In this document: piece after piece, positions 17,860-24,954 of the stretch
How the letters are laid out: each line of letters starts with the position of its first letter
Position numbering within the stretch: the stretch's first letter is position 1
From: Acidobacteriota bacterium
GTDB taxonomy: Bacteria > Acidobacteriota > Vicinamibacteria > Fen-336
Reading direction: 5' to 3'
NCBI GenBank assembly: GCA_022340545.1
Contig: JAJDNV010000018.1
Location: 1-40,381, forward strand
Length of the DNA: 40,381 nucleotides
Position numbers and translations under genes: made by a program
The notes under the pieces: model-generated
Database searches by the model: none
Told to the model about the DNA's origin: nothing
What the model saw: the letters and a program-made list of their open reading frames with translations, nothing else

Positions 17860-19086
17860 TCACGATCCCGGCGGCCCGGCCAGCGCCTTCATCACGGCGT
17901 CGGTGACGGCCTGCACGATCGACTCGACGTCGCCGTCGTCCGTTGCGGCCGTCCCCGCCGAGCGCAGCGGGAACGGCGGGCGTGCGATCGTGCCCGGCGG
18001 CTCCGGCAAGTCGCAGAGCTGACATTCTTTCATGTCGTGGCGGGCGTCGGGAAGCCCGAGTTTCTTCTTGATGGCGAGGAGGTCGGCGGCCTTCTCGTCG
18101 GGGATGCGGGTGAGCGGTGCGCCGAGCTGCTGCGCGTACATGAGGGTCTGGCAGTAGGTGTCCAGCACCTCTGCATACCACTCGGCGTGGGTCACTGTGT
18201 CGGCCCAGCACACGATGCCGTGGTTCTGGAGAAGGATGGAGTTGTGGTCCTTGACGAAGGGGACGATCGCGTCGGCGAACTCGTGGGTGCCCGGCGTCTG
18301 GTACGGGACCAGGGCCACCCGGCCCACGAAGACCTCATGCTCGGGGATGACGCAGGTCGGGGGCACCCGCCCGGTGATGGCGTAGGCGGTGGCGTGGGGA
18401 GGGTGGCAGTGCACGACGCCCTTCGCCTTCGGCTCCGCCTTGTAGATCTCGAGGTGCATCAGGATCTCGCTGGTGCGGGGCCGGCACCCCACGATCTGGT
18501 TGCCATCCAGATCGACGAGGCAGAGGTCGTCCGGCGTCAGGTCGGCCTTGCTGAAGAGCGTCGGCGTGCAGATGACGCGGTTCTCGCCGATGCGGTACGA
18601 GATGTTCCCGCCGTTGCCGTCGACGTAGGCCCTCTGCCAGAGCTTCTTGCCGACCGCGACGATCTCCTTCTTGATCTCCTCCGCCTCGGGCGAGAAGAAG
18701 TGCTGTTCGATGTCACTGCCCGGCTTGACGTTGTGGCGAGAGCAGCTGCAGGCGCCCTGGGCCCCCTCACGGCAGGCCCCTTCGACTCCCTGCCCGCCAC
18801 CACTGCCGTAGGCCCCTTGGCCGGCGGCAGTGGTGGCCTCGTTCCCCCCCGATCCCGCAACGCGCCCACTTCCGCCCGCGACCCGGCCGCCTGCGCCCCC
18901 CGCCCCGGCTCCGTTGCCGTTGCCGTTGCCGTTTTCCAGCGAAAGACCAAGCTTCCTCACGAGGTCCCGGGCCGCCGGGGTCACGATGGCACCCGCCCCC
19001 GCACGCAGCGTCGTAGCCCCGCTCTTGGCCGCCGCCTCCACGTCCCGGGCAGAGACCACTCTCTGCTTCAGGTCGACGCTCTTCAT
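17860..19086 (-). CDS. BMC-associated class II aldolase (fuculose/rhamnulose-phosphate aldolase-like) with N-terminal extension, 408 aa
   Basis: Residues ~130-345 are the class II aldolase/adducin fold: zinc-ligand block GVVHCHPPHATAY (His226, His228), third His in LLQNHGIVCW (His289), plus DGNGGNISYRIG and PEHEVFVG. Family members cleave L-fuculose 1-phosphate or L-rhamnulose 1-phosphate to dihydroxyacetone phosphate and lactaldehyde. Beyond the usual ~215 residues there is: an N-terminal segment (~1-52, SARDVEAAAKSGA, AIVTPAARDLVRKLG) resembling motifs seen in other BMC proteins; a Gly/Asn/Ala linker (~53-104); cysteines in CREGAQGACSCS (~105-115) and CQLC (~355-358); and a C-terminal amphipathic helix (~386-403), a probable encapsulation peptide. 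The stop is 6 bp before deoR and the start overlaps the BMC-P gene by ATGA. Substrate is inferred. Confidence 0.88.
   Translation of the reverse strand: MKSVDLKQRVVSARDVEAAAKSGATTLRAGAGAIVTPAARDLVRKLGLSLENGNGNGNGAGAGGAGGRVAGGSGRVAGSGGNEATTAAGQGAYGSGGGQGVEGACREGAQGACSCSRHNVKPGSDIEQHFFSPEAEEIKKEIVAVGKKLWQRAYVDGNGGNISYRIGENRVICTPTLFSKADLTPDDLCLVDLDGNQIVGCRPRTSEILMHLEIYKAEPKAKGVVHCHPPHATAYAITGRVPPTCVIPEHEVFVGRVALVPYQTPGTHEFADAIVPFVKDHNSILLQNHGIVCWADTVTHAEWYAEVLDTYCQTLMYAQQLGAPLTRIPDEKAADLLAIKKKLGLPDARHDMKECQLCDLPEPPGTIARPPFPLRSAGTAATDDGDVESIVQAVTDAVMKALAGPPGS
18796..18837. repeat. Perfect 13-bp inverted repeat inside the aldolase linker
   Basis: GCCACCACTGCCG (18796-18808) pairs with CGGCAGTGGTGGC (18825-18837); the 16-nt loop contains a further GGCC-CCTT-GGCC pairing. 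The hairpin lies within codons for the glycine-rich linker of the BMC aldolase and would be very stable in the mRNA. Confidence 0.75.
18911..18933. repeat. In-frame hexanucleotide repeat (CCGTTG, nearly four units) in the aldolase linker
   Basis: The plus strand reads CCGTTG three times plus CCGTT, encoding NGNGNGNG on the minus strand. Being a multiple of three, length changes would alter only the linker length. Confidence 0.8.
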
Positions 19087-19412
19087 GTCTCAACCTCGGT
19101 CCCCGGGAGCGTGTGCTCCGCGGGAAGCAGGGGGAAGTCCACGTCCTTGACGATCAGCGCACAGTACGCGTCGACGGGCACGTTCTTCGGCCAGTAGGCG
19201 TTCGCGCCCTCGCGACCCTCCACGAAGGCCACCACCTGTCCGCGGTCCGGGGCGAGGTGATCGGCCACGACCAGCGTCTTGCCCCCGCCCTTCCCGTTCC
19301 CGGCGGCCAGGTTCTCGGCGGTAACCGGCTCGACCATGAGGAAGCGGGTGCCCTCGAGGCCGGGGACCATACGGTTGAGAACCACGTGGCCGCGCACGAT
19401 CCCGAGCCTCAC
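19083..19412 (-). CDS. BMC-P shell vertex protein (EutN/CcmL family), 109 aa
   Basis: EutN/CcmL pentamers cap the vertices of microcompartment shells. The sequence has the typical N-terminal beta barrel (RLGIVRGHVVLNRMVPGLEG, FLMVEPV), the loop ADHLAPDRGQVVAFVEGREGANAYWPKNVPVDAYCALIVKDVD split over the core, and a longer C-terminus than its two paralogues (family usual 85-100 aa). The start is GTG in a GTGA overlap with the preceding BMC-P stop. Its own stop overlaps the aldolase start as ATGA, indicating translational coupling within the shell operon. Three different BMC-P genes in one locus are also seen in planctomycete-type (PVM) loci. Confidence 0.9.
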   Translation of the reverse strand: MRLGIVRGHVVLNRMVPGLEGTRFLMVEPVTAENLAAGNGKGGGKTLVVADHLAPDRGQVVAFVEGREGANAYWPKNVPVDAYCALIVKDVDFPLLPAEHTLPGTEVET

Positions 19413-19693
19413 CGCCCGCCCTCGCCCGGGGCCAGGCTCACCCGGTCCACGATCCCCACCACCTGCAGACGGGCCGGCGCGGTGTTCCCGAGCTTCTGGC
19501 GGACCGCCGCGCCGTCGGTGGAGACCACGACCGTCGAGCCGCGCCGCGCCCCCATACGATCGAGCAGCACGATCGGCTCCGTCGCCGCGCGGCCGCTGGC
19601 GTCCAATCGCCGCCCGATCAGGAGCTGACAGCCCCTGAGGGTCTCGTGCCTCGTGGTCGAGGTGAGCGTGCCGTCGATGCGGGCCAGGTACAT
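19409..19693 (-). CDS. BMC-P shell vertex protein (EutN/CcmL family), 94 aa
   Basis: Starts MYLARIDGTLTSTTRHETLRG, continues with CQLLIGRRLD, IVLLDRMGARRGSTVVVSTDG and ends LQVVGIVDRVSL, which is the EutN/CcmL pattern of a small beta barrel with a conserved gly-rich turn and a terminal IVD strand. Size matches the family. It begins 3 bp after the aldehyde dehydrogenase stop and overlaps the next BMC-P gene by GTGA. Compared with the 98-aa paralogue it lacks the KNPGFEG-type loop (here TTRHETLRG), so the three vertex proteins have diverged and may form distinct or mixed pentamers. Confidence 0.9.
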   Translation of the reverse strand: MYLARIDGTLTSTTRHETLRGCQLLIGRRLDASGRAATEPIVLLDRMGARRGSTVVVSTDGAAVRQKLGNTAPARLQVVGIVDRVSLAPGEGGR

Positions 19694-19696
19694 GGC

Positions 19697-21169
19697 TCAG
19701 TGGATCCTCAGGGCGCCGCTGATCGTGATCTGTCGCTCGCGGGTGAAGGTCATGGGCGTCGTGACCCCTTCGCCGGTGGGCGTCGCGATGGAGAAGCTCA
19801 AGTAGCTGGGCGCGTCGACTCCGAGCGAGGCGGTGGAGGGCCCGTTCTGGACGACGAGGGTGGTGTTCATCGCCCGCGCCATCTTCGTGACGTTCTCGAC
19901 GCTCTGCGAGTGGATGATCGCGGTGTGCCGATAGCCGTGCTCGGCCCTGACCGCCGCCGCGATTCCCTCGTCGACGTCCCGAACGCGAACGATCGGCAAG
20001 AAGGGCATCATCTGCTCGGTCTGGACGAACGCGTGATCCTCCGGCGTCTCCCCGAACAGCATCAGGGTGTCGGCGGGGACCCGCACGCCGGCGGCGGCGG
20101 CGAGAACGCTGGCGTCCTTGCCGACGAGATCACGCTTGAGGCGGGCCTGGCCGCACCCCACCCCCTTGCCCGGCTCGGACTCGAAGGCGGCCTGGCTCAG
20201 CTTCTCGATCGCCCGGGCGTCCAGCTCCCGGGCCCCGGCCCGGCGCATGGCGGCCATGAAGCCTTCGAAGACGGACTCGACGACGAAGACCTCCTTCTCC
20301 GAGATGCAGAGGAGGTTGTTGTCGAACCCGCCACCCTCGATGATCGATTCCGCGGCCCGGTCCAGGCACGCGGTCTCGTCGACGACGACGGGAGGGTTGC
20401 CGGGGCCGGCGGCGATGACCCGCTTTCCCGCCTCCATCGCCGCCTTCACCACTCCCGGGCCACCGGTCACGCAGAGGAGGGCGACGTCCGGGTGGTGGAA
20501 GACCTGCCCCGCCGCCTCGATGCTCGGCTCGGCCATGGTGGTCAGCACGTTGGCCACCCCGGTGGCACGTCGGATCTCCCGGTTGAACAGCTGCAGCGCG
20601 CGGGCCGCGACCCTCGCCCCCGCGGGGTGCGGGCTGAAGATCGCGGTATTGCCGGCGGCGATCACGTTGATGGCGTTGCTGGCCAGTGTGGGCGCGGAGT
20701 GGGTCACCGGCAGAACCATGCCGACGACGCCCCACGGCGCGTGCTCGATCAGACACAGGCCCGAGGAATCGGTGCGCGCCTCGGTGCGCACCCCTTCCAC
20801 CCCGATGACGTCCCGGATCGCCTCGAGCTTGGCGATCTTGTCTTCGAGGCGGCCGATCTTCGTCTCGTCGAGCTCGGCCTGCCCCAGCTCCTGCTTCTTG
20901 TCCTCGCAGAGGCGCTTGATGATCTCGACGATCTGGCCGCGCTCCTCGAGGCTCAGGGTGGCGAGGCGCTCCTGGGCCGCCGCCGCGGCCTGGACGGCCT
21001 CGTCGACGGTTCGGAAGACGCCGTCCCCGAGGGCGATGGCCGGGGGCCGCGGCGCGACGGGACGAGGCGCCGGGCGGCCGGGCCCGGGGGAACGGATCGC
21101 GTGCTGCTGCGCCAGACGGGCGACGACCTCCTGGGCGATCTGGGTGACGATCTGCTCGCGGTCCAGCAT
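19697..21169 (-). CDS. CoA-acylating aldehyde dehydrogenase, PduP/EutE-like, BMC-targeted (490 aa)
   Basis: Converts an aldehyde with CoA and NAD+ to acyl-CoA in the compartment lumen. Residues 1-22 (REQIVTQIAQEVVARLAQQ) form an amphipathic helix followed by a Pro-rich linker (SPGPGRPAPRPVAPRPP), the classic N-terminal encapsulation peptide. The catalytic domain shows PWGVVGMVLPVTHSAPTL, AAGNTAIFSPHP, VTGGPGVVKAAMEAGKR, AAGPGNPPVVVDE and the nucleophile in FDNNLLCISEKEV (Cys288). The start has GGAGG 7 nt upstream. Its NADH would need reoxidation; no alcohol or lactate dehydrogenase gene is seen here, which points to the PduS-like protein. Lactaldehyde is the expected substrate from the aldolase (inference). 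Confidence 0.93.
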   Translation of the reverse strand: MLDREQIVTQIAQEVVARLAQQHAIRSPGPGRPAPRPVAPRPPAIALGDGVFRTVDEAVQAAAAAQERLATLSLEERGQIVEIIKRLCEDKKQELGQAELDETKIGRLEDKIAKLEAIRDVIGVEGVRTEARTDSSGLCLIEHAPWGVVGMVLPVTHSAPTLASNAINVIAAGNTAIFSPHPAGARVAARALQLFNREIRRATGVANVLTTMAEPSIEAAGQVFHHPDVALLCVTGGPGVVKAAMEAGKRVIAAGPGNPPVVVDETACLDRAAESIIEGGGFDNNLLCISEKEVFVVESVFEGFMAAMRRAGARELDARAIEKLSQAAFESEPGKGVGCGQARLKRDLVGKDASVLAAAAGVRVPADTLMLFGETPEDHAFVQTEQMMPFLPIVRVRDVDEGIAAAVRAEHGYRHTAIIHSQSVENVTKMARAMNTTLVVQNGPSTASLGVDAPSYLSFSIATPTGEGVTTPMTFTRERQITISGALRIH

Positions 21170-21187
21170 CTGGTTGCCTCCACCCGC

Positions 21188-21484
21188 CTAGGGCTTCTCC
21201 ACCTGCTTGCCGTTCAGCTCCACCGTGTCGACGATCCCGATGATCACGGCGTCGACGGGGGCGTTCTTGGTCCTCTCGGTGAGGCGGGCCGAGCTGCCCT
21301 GGGTGAACATCACCAGCTCCCCGTTCCCCGCTCCCACGGAGTCCACGGCCACGACCGAGCTGCCGGAGGGGACCAGCTTCTGATCCTTCTTGATGTGGGG
21401 CTGGATGAGCAGGAGCTTCATCCCCTCGAAGCCCGGGTTCTTGTGCGTCGAGACGACGTTGCCGACCACCTTGGCCAGGAACAT
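21188..21484 (-). CDS. BMC-P shell vertex protein (EutN/CcmL family), 98 aa
   Basis: I take the ATG at 21484 (MFLAKVVGNVVSTHKNPGFEG), which matches the canonical EutN/CcmL N-terminus; the 285-aa ORF in the track runs through the BMC-H genes in the wrong frame. Other family blocks are KLLLIQPHIKKDQ, VVAVDSVGAGNGELVMFTQGSSAR and APVDAVIIGIVDTVEL. Of the three vertex proteins this is closest to the family consensus, including the G(A/P)GNGE turn and the QGSSAR segment. It is 18 bp upstream of the aldehyde dehydrogenase start, and GAGG lies 8 nt before the ATG. Confidence 0.93.
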   Translation of the reverse strand: MFLAKVVGNVVSTHKNPGFEGMKLLLIQPHIKKDQKLVPSGSSVVAVDSVGAGNGELVMFTQGSSARLTERTKNAPVDAVIIGIVDTVELNGKQVEKP

Positions 21485-21537
21485 GACGGTGACCTCGCTT
21501 CCTCGAGCCGCGGCGCGGGTGCCCGCGCCGGGCCCGC

Positions 21538-21816
21538 CTACTGCTTGGGCAGCGCCACCCCGAGGTCCTCGTGGGGCCGCGGGATCACGTGGGTGCTGAC
21601 GACATCCCCGTTGACCGCCCGGGCGGCGGCGGTGGCGGCGTCGATCGCCGCCCGGCACGCGGCCACGTCGCCGGAGACGAACATCGTCACGAGCCCGCTG
21701 CCGACCTTGCGCCAGCCCCGGTACTCGACGTTGGCCGCCTTGCACGCGGCATCCGTTGCCTCCACCAGCGCCAGGAGGCCCCGCGTCTCGATCATTCCGA
21801 TTGCCTGTTGAGCCAT
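21538..21816 (-). CDS. BMC-H hexameric shell protein (PduA/EutM-like), 92 aa
   Basis: A single BMC domain of normal length: AIGMIETRGLLALVEATDAACKAANVEY, pore segment WRKVGSGLVTMFVSGDV and the end HVIPRPHEDLG. The pore turn GSG matches PduA, whose pore passes polar metabolites. It is one of three BMC-H paralogues in tandem, differing in the pore (GSG here, GGG in the other two). It has an excellent ribosome site (GAGGAG, 5 nt before ATG) and probably forms a major facet tile. It lies 53 bp upstream of the BMC-P gene. Confidence 0.95.
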   Translation of the reverse strand: MAQQAIGMIETRGLLALVEATDAACKAANVEYRGWRKVGSGLVTMFVSGDVAACRAAIDAATAAARAVNGDVVSTHVIPRPHEDLGVALPKQ

Positions 21817-21840
21817 CTCTTCTCCTCGTGAGCCCGGGGC

Positions 21841-22116
21841 TCAGTCGACCATTCCCTCGACCATGCCGTCGTGGGGACGAGCGATCACGTGCTGGGAGAC
21901 CAGCTCCCCGCCGACCGCCCTCACCGCCTCGGACCCGGCGTCCACCGCGGCGTGGACGCTGCCCACGTCGCCGCGCACGATCGAGGTCACGAAGCCTCCG
22001 CCGATCTCGATGGTCTTCACCAGCTCGACGTTGGCCGCCTTGCACATGGCATCGCTGGCCTCCACGAGGCCCACAAGGCCCCGCGTCTCCACGAATCCGA
22101 TTGCCTGCTGACTCAT
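21841..22116 (-). CDS. BMC-H hexameric shell protein, 91 aa
   Basis: The start at ATG 22116 ([24 protein letters not shown]) overlaps the stop of the third BMC-H gene as ATGA; the 144-aa ORF in the track adds an unrelated N-terminus. The pore segment is [16 protein letters not shown] and the end is [16 protein letters not shown]. The [13 protein letters not shown] helix contains a histidine and a serine in place of the usual AACRAA. It is coupled to its neighbours in the shell operon and is a facet component like the 92-aa paralogue, with a different pore lining. Confidence 0.94.
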   Translation of the reverse strand: MSQQAIGFVETRGLVGLVEASDAMCKAANVELVKTIEIGGGFVTSIVRGDVGSVHAAVDAGSEAVRAVGGELVSQHVIARPHDGMVEGMVD

Positions 22117-22430
22117 CTCGTCTCTCCTCGCCTGGGCCCCTGGCCCTTCGCCTTCTTCTCGGGAGGGTGGTAGTACTGGAGGATGTCCTCGTGCGGGCGC
22201 GAGATCACCTGCACGCCGACCACCTCGCCCACCTGGGAGGCCGCCTGCGCCCCGGCGTCCGTCGCGGCCTTGCACGCCGCGACGTCGCCCTCGACGAAGG
22301 TCGTCACCATCCCGCCCCCCACCTTCTCCCAGTGCGCGAAGGTGACGTTGGCCGCCTTCAGCATTGCGTCCGTTGCCTCGAACAGGGCGACGAGACCTCG
22401 CGTCTCGACCATCCCCAGTGCCTTCTTCAT
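22113..22430 (-). CDS. BMC-H hexameric shell protein with basic C-terminal tail, 105 aa
   Basis: BMC domain [27 protein letters not shown], pore segment [17 protein letters not shown], end [13 protein letters not shown], then an extra ~18-residue charged tail ([18 protein letters not shown]) not present in the two paralogues. I use ATG 22430 because GGGGAG lies 6 nt upstream; the GTG just before it (22433) is used by the ORF track. It is the first shell gene, 16 bp after pduL. The tail could face the lumen or cytosol and interact with cargo or with nucleic acid; this is inference from charge only. Confidence 0.93.
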   Translation of the reverse strand: MKKALGMVETRGLVALFEATDAMLKAANVTFAHWEKVGGGMVTTFVEGDVAACKAATDAGAQAASQVGEVVGVQVISRPHEDILQYYHPPEKKAKGQGPRRGETR

Positions 22431-22446
22431 CACTTGCTCCCCACGG

Positions 22447-23112
22447 TTATTTGAACAGCTCGATGTCCTTGGTCAGATGCAGCCCGCAGGCGTTGGCCTC
22501 GTCCGTGTCCAGGTGGACGTCGAGCCGGTAGTCCTTGCCGATCCGCACCTGCACCCCCTCGAATGTGACGGGCGCGTCCCCGCCGACCCGCAGCTTCATG
22601 AGGTCGCCCTGCTTCACCCCGTAGAAGGCCGCGTCCTCCGGGCTCATGTGGACGTGTTTGGCCGCCCGGATGACGCCCTCCTTCAGCTCCACCATCCCGT
22701 GCGGGCCCATCACGAAGGCCCCCGGCGTCCCGTCCAGGTTCCCCGACAGCCGGATCGGGGCGTCCAGGCCGAGCGTGATCGCATCCGTGAACGCGAGCTC
22801 GACCTGGGAGCGCGAGCGCAGCGGGCCGAGGATGCGGAGGTTGGAGATCAGCCGGCTTCGCGGCCCGATCAGCGTTACGGTCTCCTTCGCCGCGAAGTTG
22901 CCCTCCTGGTAGAGCTCGCGGTCCACCGTGAGCTCGGATCCCGGCCCGAAGAGCTGGTCGAGGTCCTCTCGGCAGAGGTGCATGTGGCGCGCCGACGCAT
23001 GCACCACGAGGGTGGGCTCGCCAGGCCGGGTGCGGGTGGCCAGCCGCTTCATCACGAGCTCGCGGACCAGTCCTTCGACGACGCTGCGGTCGATCTGGGC
23101 CGGTGTGGCCAC
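22447..23112 (-). CDS. pduL: PduL-type phosphate acyltransferase (phosphotransacylase), BMC-targeted, 221 aa
   Basis: Converts acyl-CoA plus phosphate to acyl-phosphate plus CoA, recycling CoA inside the compartment. It carries the two PduL-domain zinc signatures HASARHMHL (His43/45) and AAKHVHMS (His153/155), plus [14 protein letters not shown] near the end. Residues ~6-25 ([20 protein letters not shown]) form an amphipathic helix followed by a flexible TRTRPGEP linker, a typical encapsulation peptide. The start codon is GTG (23112). It is the first gene of the BMC operon, downstream of the palindrome/promoter at 23137-23180. The acyl group is probably lactyl if the substrate is lactaldehyde. 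Confidence 0.95.
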   Translation of the reverse strand: MATPAQIDRSVVEGLVRELVMKRLATRTRPGEPTLVVHASARHMHLCREDLDQLFGPGSELTVDRELYQEGNFAAKETVTLIGPRSRLISNLRILGPLRSRSQVELAFTDAITLGLDAPIRLSGNLDGTPGAFVMGPHGMVELKEGVIRAAKHVHMSPEDAAFYGVKQGDLMKLRVGGDAPVTFEGVQVRIGKDYRLDVHLDTDEANACGLHLTKDIELFK

Positions 23113-23136
23113 TATCCGCTCTCGTCTGGCAGATCA

Positions 23137-23172
23137 CGCATGATTCTGATTGATTCTAGTCAGAATCATGCG
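23137..23172. promoter_or_regulatory. Probable DeoR operator: 13-bp perfect inverted repeat
   Basis: CGCATGATTCTGA (23137-23149), 10-bp spacer, TCAGAATCATGCG (23160-23172). The heptamer TGATTCT also recurs directly at 23151, one helical turn after the first copy, giving three half-sites. The site covers the -10 and spacer of the pduL promoter, as expected for a repressor. The DeoR protein encoded at the end of this operon is the natural candidate. Confidence 0.75.
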
Positions 23173-23180
23173 GAAGTCAA
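23153..23180 (-). promoter_or_regulatory. Sigma-70 promoter of the BMC operon
   Basis: On the minus strand TTGACT (23175-23180), 16-bp spacer, TAGAAT (23153-23158). The predicted start near 23146 leaves a leader of about 34 nt before the GTG of pduL. It is embedded in the palindromic operator. The rest of the acetate kinase-pduL gap (23181-23349) holds only an imperfect GGGCAGCGGGCCGCCACCC hairpin and no gene. Confidence 0.65.
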
Positions 23181-23349
23181 CGGTTTTCTGCGGTGATCTC
23201 CTCTGGCGTCGAAAGAACGCCCCATTCGGCGCGGCATGGACAAGAGGGTCGGGTGTAGAGGATTGCCTATCCTGTTTTGTCTGAGTGAGATAGACGCTGT
23301 CCGTCCACGGTCGGGCAGCGGGCCGCCACCCGATCGCCGGGGGCTGAGG

Positions 23350-24495
23350 TCAGGATTCCAGGCCCGCGAGCGCCTCGGCCGTGGCCCCGGCCACGATCCG
23401 CTCCTCGTCCGCAGGAACCACGAGGACCGTGACGGGGCTGGAGTCCGAGGAGATCGCGGCCTCGCCGGAGGCCCCCTCGTTCCGGGCCGCATCCAGCTCG
23501 ATGCCGAAGAGAGACAGCCCTTCGCAGACCGCCGCCCGAACCTCCGCACTGTTCTCCCCGATCCCACCCGAGAAGGTGAGCACGTCCACGCCCCCGAGGC
23601 GCACCAGGAACGCTCCGACGTAGTGGCGGATCGCGTCGATGAACACGTCGAGGGCGAGACGGGCGCGGGCGTCCCCCCTCGCCGCGGCCTCCGAGAGGTC
23701 GCGGACATCACCGGATCCCCCGCTGATGCCGACAAGGCCCGACTCGCTGGCCAGGATCCTCGCGACCTCGTCGACACCGTACCCGTTCTTCTTCATGGCG
23801 TGCAGGACGGCAAAGACATCGATGTCACCGGTGCGGTTGTTTTGGGGGAGCCCGGACTGTGGCGACATCCCGAAGCTGCAGTCGATGGCCACTCCGTTCC
23901 GTATCGCGGCCAGGCTCGAGCTCCCGCCGAGGTGGCAGGAGATGTGCCGCAAGTCTTTACGATTCAGCAGTTCCTGCGCCTTCTCGCTGGCCGCGCGATG
24001 GCTGGCCCCGTGGAACCCGTACCTCCGGATTCCCAGCTCTTCCCTCCACGCGAACGGGACGGCATACGTCGTGACCGCCTCCGCGACCTGGTCGTAGAAG
24101 GCGGTCTCGAAGAGCGCGACCAGCGGCACCCCGGGCACGCTGCGCCGGAACGCCCTCATCGCCGCGATATAGGGCGGGTTGTGGGCCGGGGCCATGAACG
24201 AGAACTCCTCCATGGCGGCCAGCACCTCGTCATCCACCAGACGGGCCCCGGTCAGGGGGCCGGCGTGGACGGCCTTGAAGCCGACGCCGCCCAGATCCGC
24301 GAGAGCGGCCAGTGGCTTGCCCTTCCCCACAATCTCGGCCCGGCAGCGGGCGATCGCCGCGTCGTAGTCGGGGCAGTCGCCGCCGGCCTCGCCGATGCGC
24401 TCGACACGGCCCTGAGCCAGGGCCGTCACCTGCGGCATCTCCAGAAGGCGGTATTTGAAGGATGTGCTCCCGATATTGGCCACCAGGATGATCAT
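23350..24495 (-). CDS. ackA: Acetate/propionate kinase family protein of the BMC locus (381 aa)
   Basis: Transfers phosphate from acyl-phosphate to ADP, the ATP-yielding last step after PduL. Family motifs: VANIGSTSFKYRLL at the N-terminus (normally NxGSSSxK), GFKAVHAGPLTGARLVDDEVL, FETAFYDQ, RYGFHGASHRAA, ISCHLGGSSSLAAIRNG and FSGGIGENSAEVR. Length is near the usual ~400 aa. The ATG at 24495 is preceded by GGGAGGGGGG, which belongs to copy A of the intergenic repeat, so the repeat supplies the ribosome site. It lies 237 bp upstream of pduL with its own promoter likely beyond the repeats. Lactyl-phosphate is the inferred natural substrate. Confidence 0.92.
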   Translation of the reverse strand: MIILVANIGSTSFKYRLLEMPQVTALAQGRVERIGEAGGDCPDYDAAIARCRAEIVGKGKPLAALADLGGVGFKAVHAGPLTGARLVDDEVLAAMEEFSFMAPAHNPPYIAAMRAFRRSVPGVPLVALFETAFYDQVAEAVTTYAVPFAWREELGIRRYGFHGASHRAASEKAQELLNRKDLRHISCHLGGSSSLAAIRNGVAIDCSFGMSPQSGLPQNNRTGDIDVFAVLHAMKKNGYGVDEVARILASESGLVGISGGSGDVRDLSEAAARGDARARLALDVFIDAIRHYVGAFLVRLGGVDVLTFSGGIGENSAEVRAAVCEGLSLFGIELDAARNEGASGEAAISSDSSPVTVLVVPADEERIVAGATAEALAGLES

Positions 24496-24500
24496 TCAAT

Positions 24501-24613
24501 GACCCCCCTCCCTGACCCTCCCCACGGAGGGGGAGGGGAATGTTTGAGATAGGCCCTGAACACCCGCGTGTCCCCAAGGATGGGACACGCGGGTGAGCCC
24601 AGGCCTGGTGGCC
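24501..24613. repeat. Intergenic hairpin repeat, copy A (uninterrupted)
   Basis: Block 1 is 33 bp beginning GACCCCCCTCCCTGACCC (24501-24533). Block 2 is 78 bp (24536-24613) and contains the perfect 12-bp hairpin CCCGCGTGTCCC / GGGACACGCGGG with a 7-nt loop. Copy B repeats block 1 exactly and block 2 with three mismatches. It abuts the acetate kinase start codon. Confidence 0.85.
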
Positions 24614-24649
24614 AACCGCACTTGGTCAATGACCCCCCGTTTGTTCATC

Positions 24650-24846
24650 GACCCCCCTCCCTGACCCTCCCCACGGAGGGGGCTCGGGGGACGCGACGTC
24701 GAGCTTGCGAGACGAGCGTCGACCCCGAGTGTATGCCGCGACGCGCCAGCGTCGCCTCCTGCAGGCTTGGGAATGCTTGACATAGGCCCTGAACACCCGC
24801 GTGTCCCCAAGGATGGGACACGCGGGCGAGCCCAGGCCTGGTGGCC
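24650..24846. repeat. Intergenic hairpin repeat, copy B, split by an 86-bp insertion
   Basis: Block 1 (24650-24682) is identical to copy A. Block 2 (24769-24846) differs from copy A at three of 78 positions and keeps the same 12-bp hairpin. Between them lie 86 bp (24683-24768) where copy A has only 2 bp. Confidence 0.85.
24683..24768. repeat. Palindromic insertion inside repeat copy B
   Basis: The first 47 bp fold on themselves: CTCGGGG (24683-24689) with CCCCGAG (24723-24729), and inside that CGACG (24694-24698) with CGTCG (24717-24721). The remaining ~39 bp (TGTATGCCGCGACGCGCCAG..) shows no ORF. It looks like a small palindromic element that landed in the older repeat. Confidence 0.65.
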
Positions 24847-24897
24847 CGCCACGCCTGGTCTTGGAAAGACTTGAGGCAGGGGAGCTCGTCTTTCTGC

Positions 24898-24926
24898 TTG
24901 TTTCAGCATGAGGGATTTTGTATAGT
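24898..24926 (+). promoter_or_regulatory. Sigma-70 promoter of the pduS-like/BMC-T operon
   Basis: TTGTTT (24898-24903), exactly 17 bp, TATAGT (24921-24926), in a markedly AT-richer pocket. The start near 24932 gives a ~23-nt leader to the ATG at 24955, which supports that start over 24841. A TGATCG-N14-CGATCA inverted repeat (24930-24955) lies right downstream and could bind a regulator. Confidence 0.6.
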
Positions 24927-24946
24927 TTGTGATCGTAAGCAGTCAT
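24919..24946 (-). promoter_or_regulatory. Possible divergent promoter toward acetate kinase
   Basis: On the minus strand ATGACT (24941-24946), 16 bp, TATACA (24919-24924). Both hexamers are 4 of 6. It overlaps the plus-strand -10. If used, the acetate kinase mRNA would carry a leader of about 420 nt containing both hairpin repeats. Confidence 0.28.
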
Positions 24947-24954
24947 TATCGATC

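Noticed and set aside
21188-22045. 285-aa ORF as one protein
   Set aside because: Only its last 98 residues are coding (BMC-P); the rest is antiframe to two BMC-H genes.
22431-22433. GTG start for the first BMC-H gene
   Set aside because: Too close to the GGGGAG ribosome site; the ATG directly after it has the proper 6-nt spacing.
24501-24846. CRISPR-like array
   Set aside because: Only two copies, unequal spacing and one interrupted; no cas genes.
24841-24954. 38-residue N-terminal extension of the PduS-like protein
   Set aside because: It lies in the repeat/promoter region upstream of the predicted transcription start and does not match the family.
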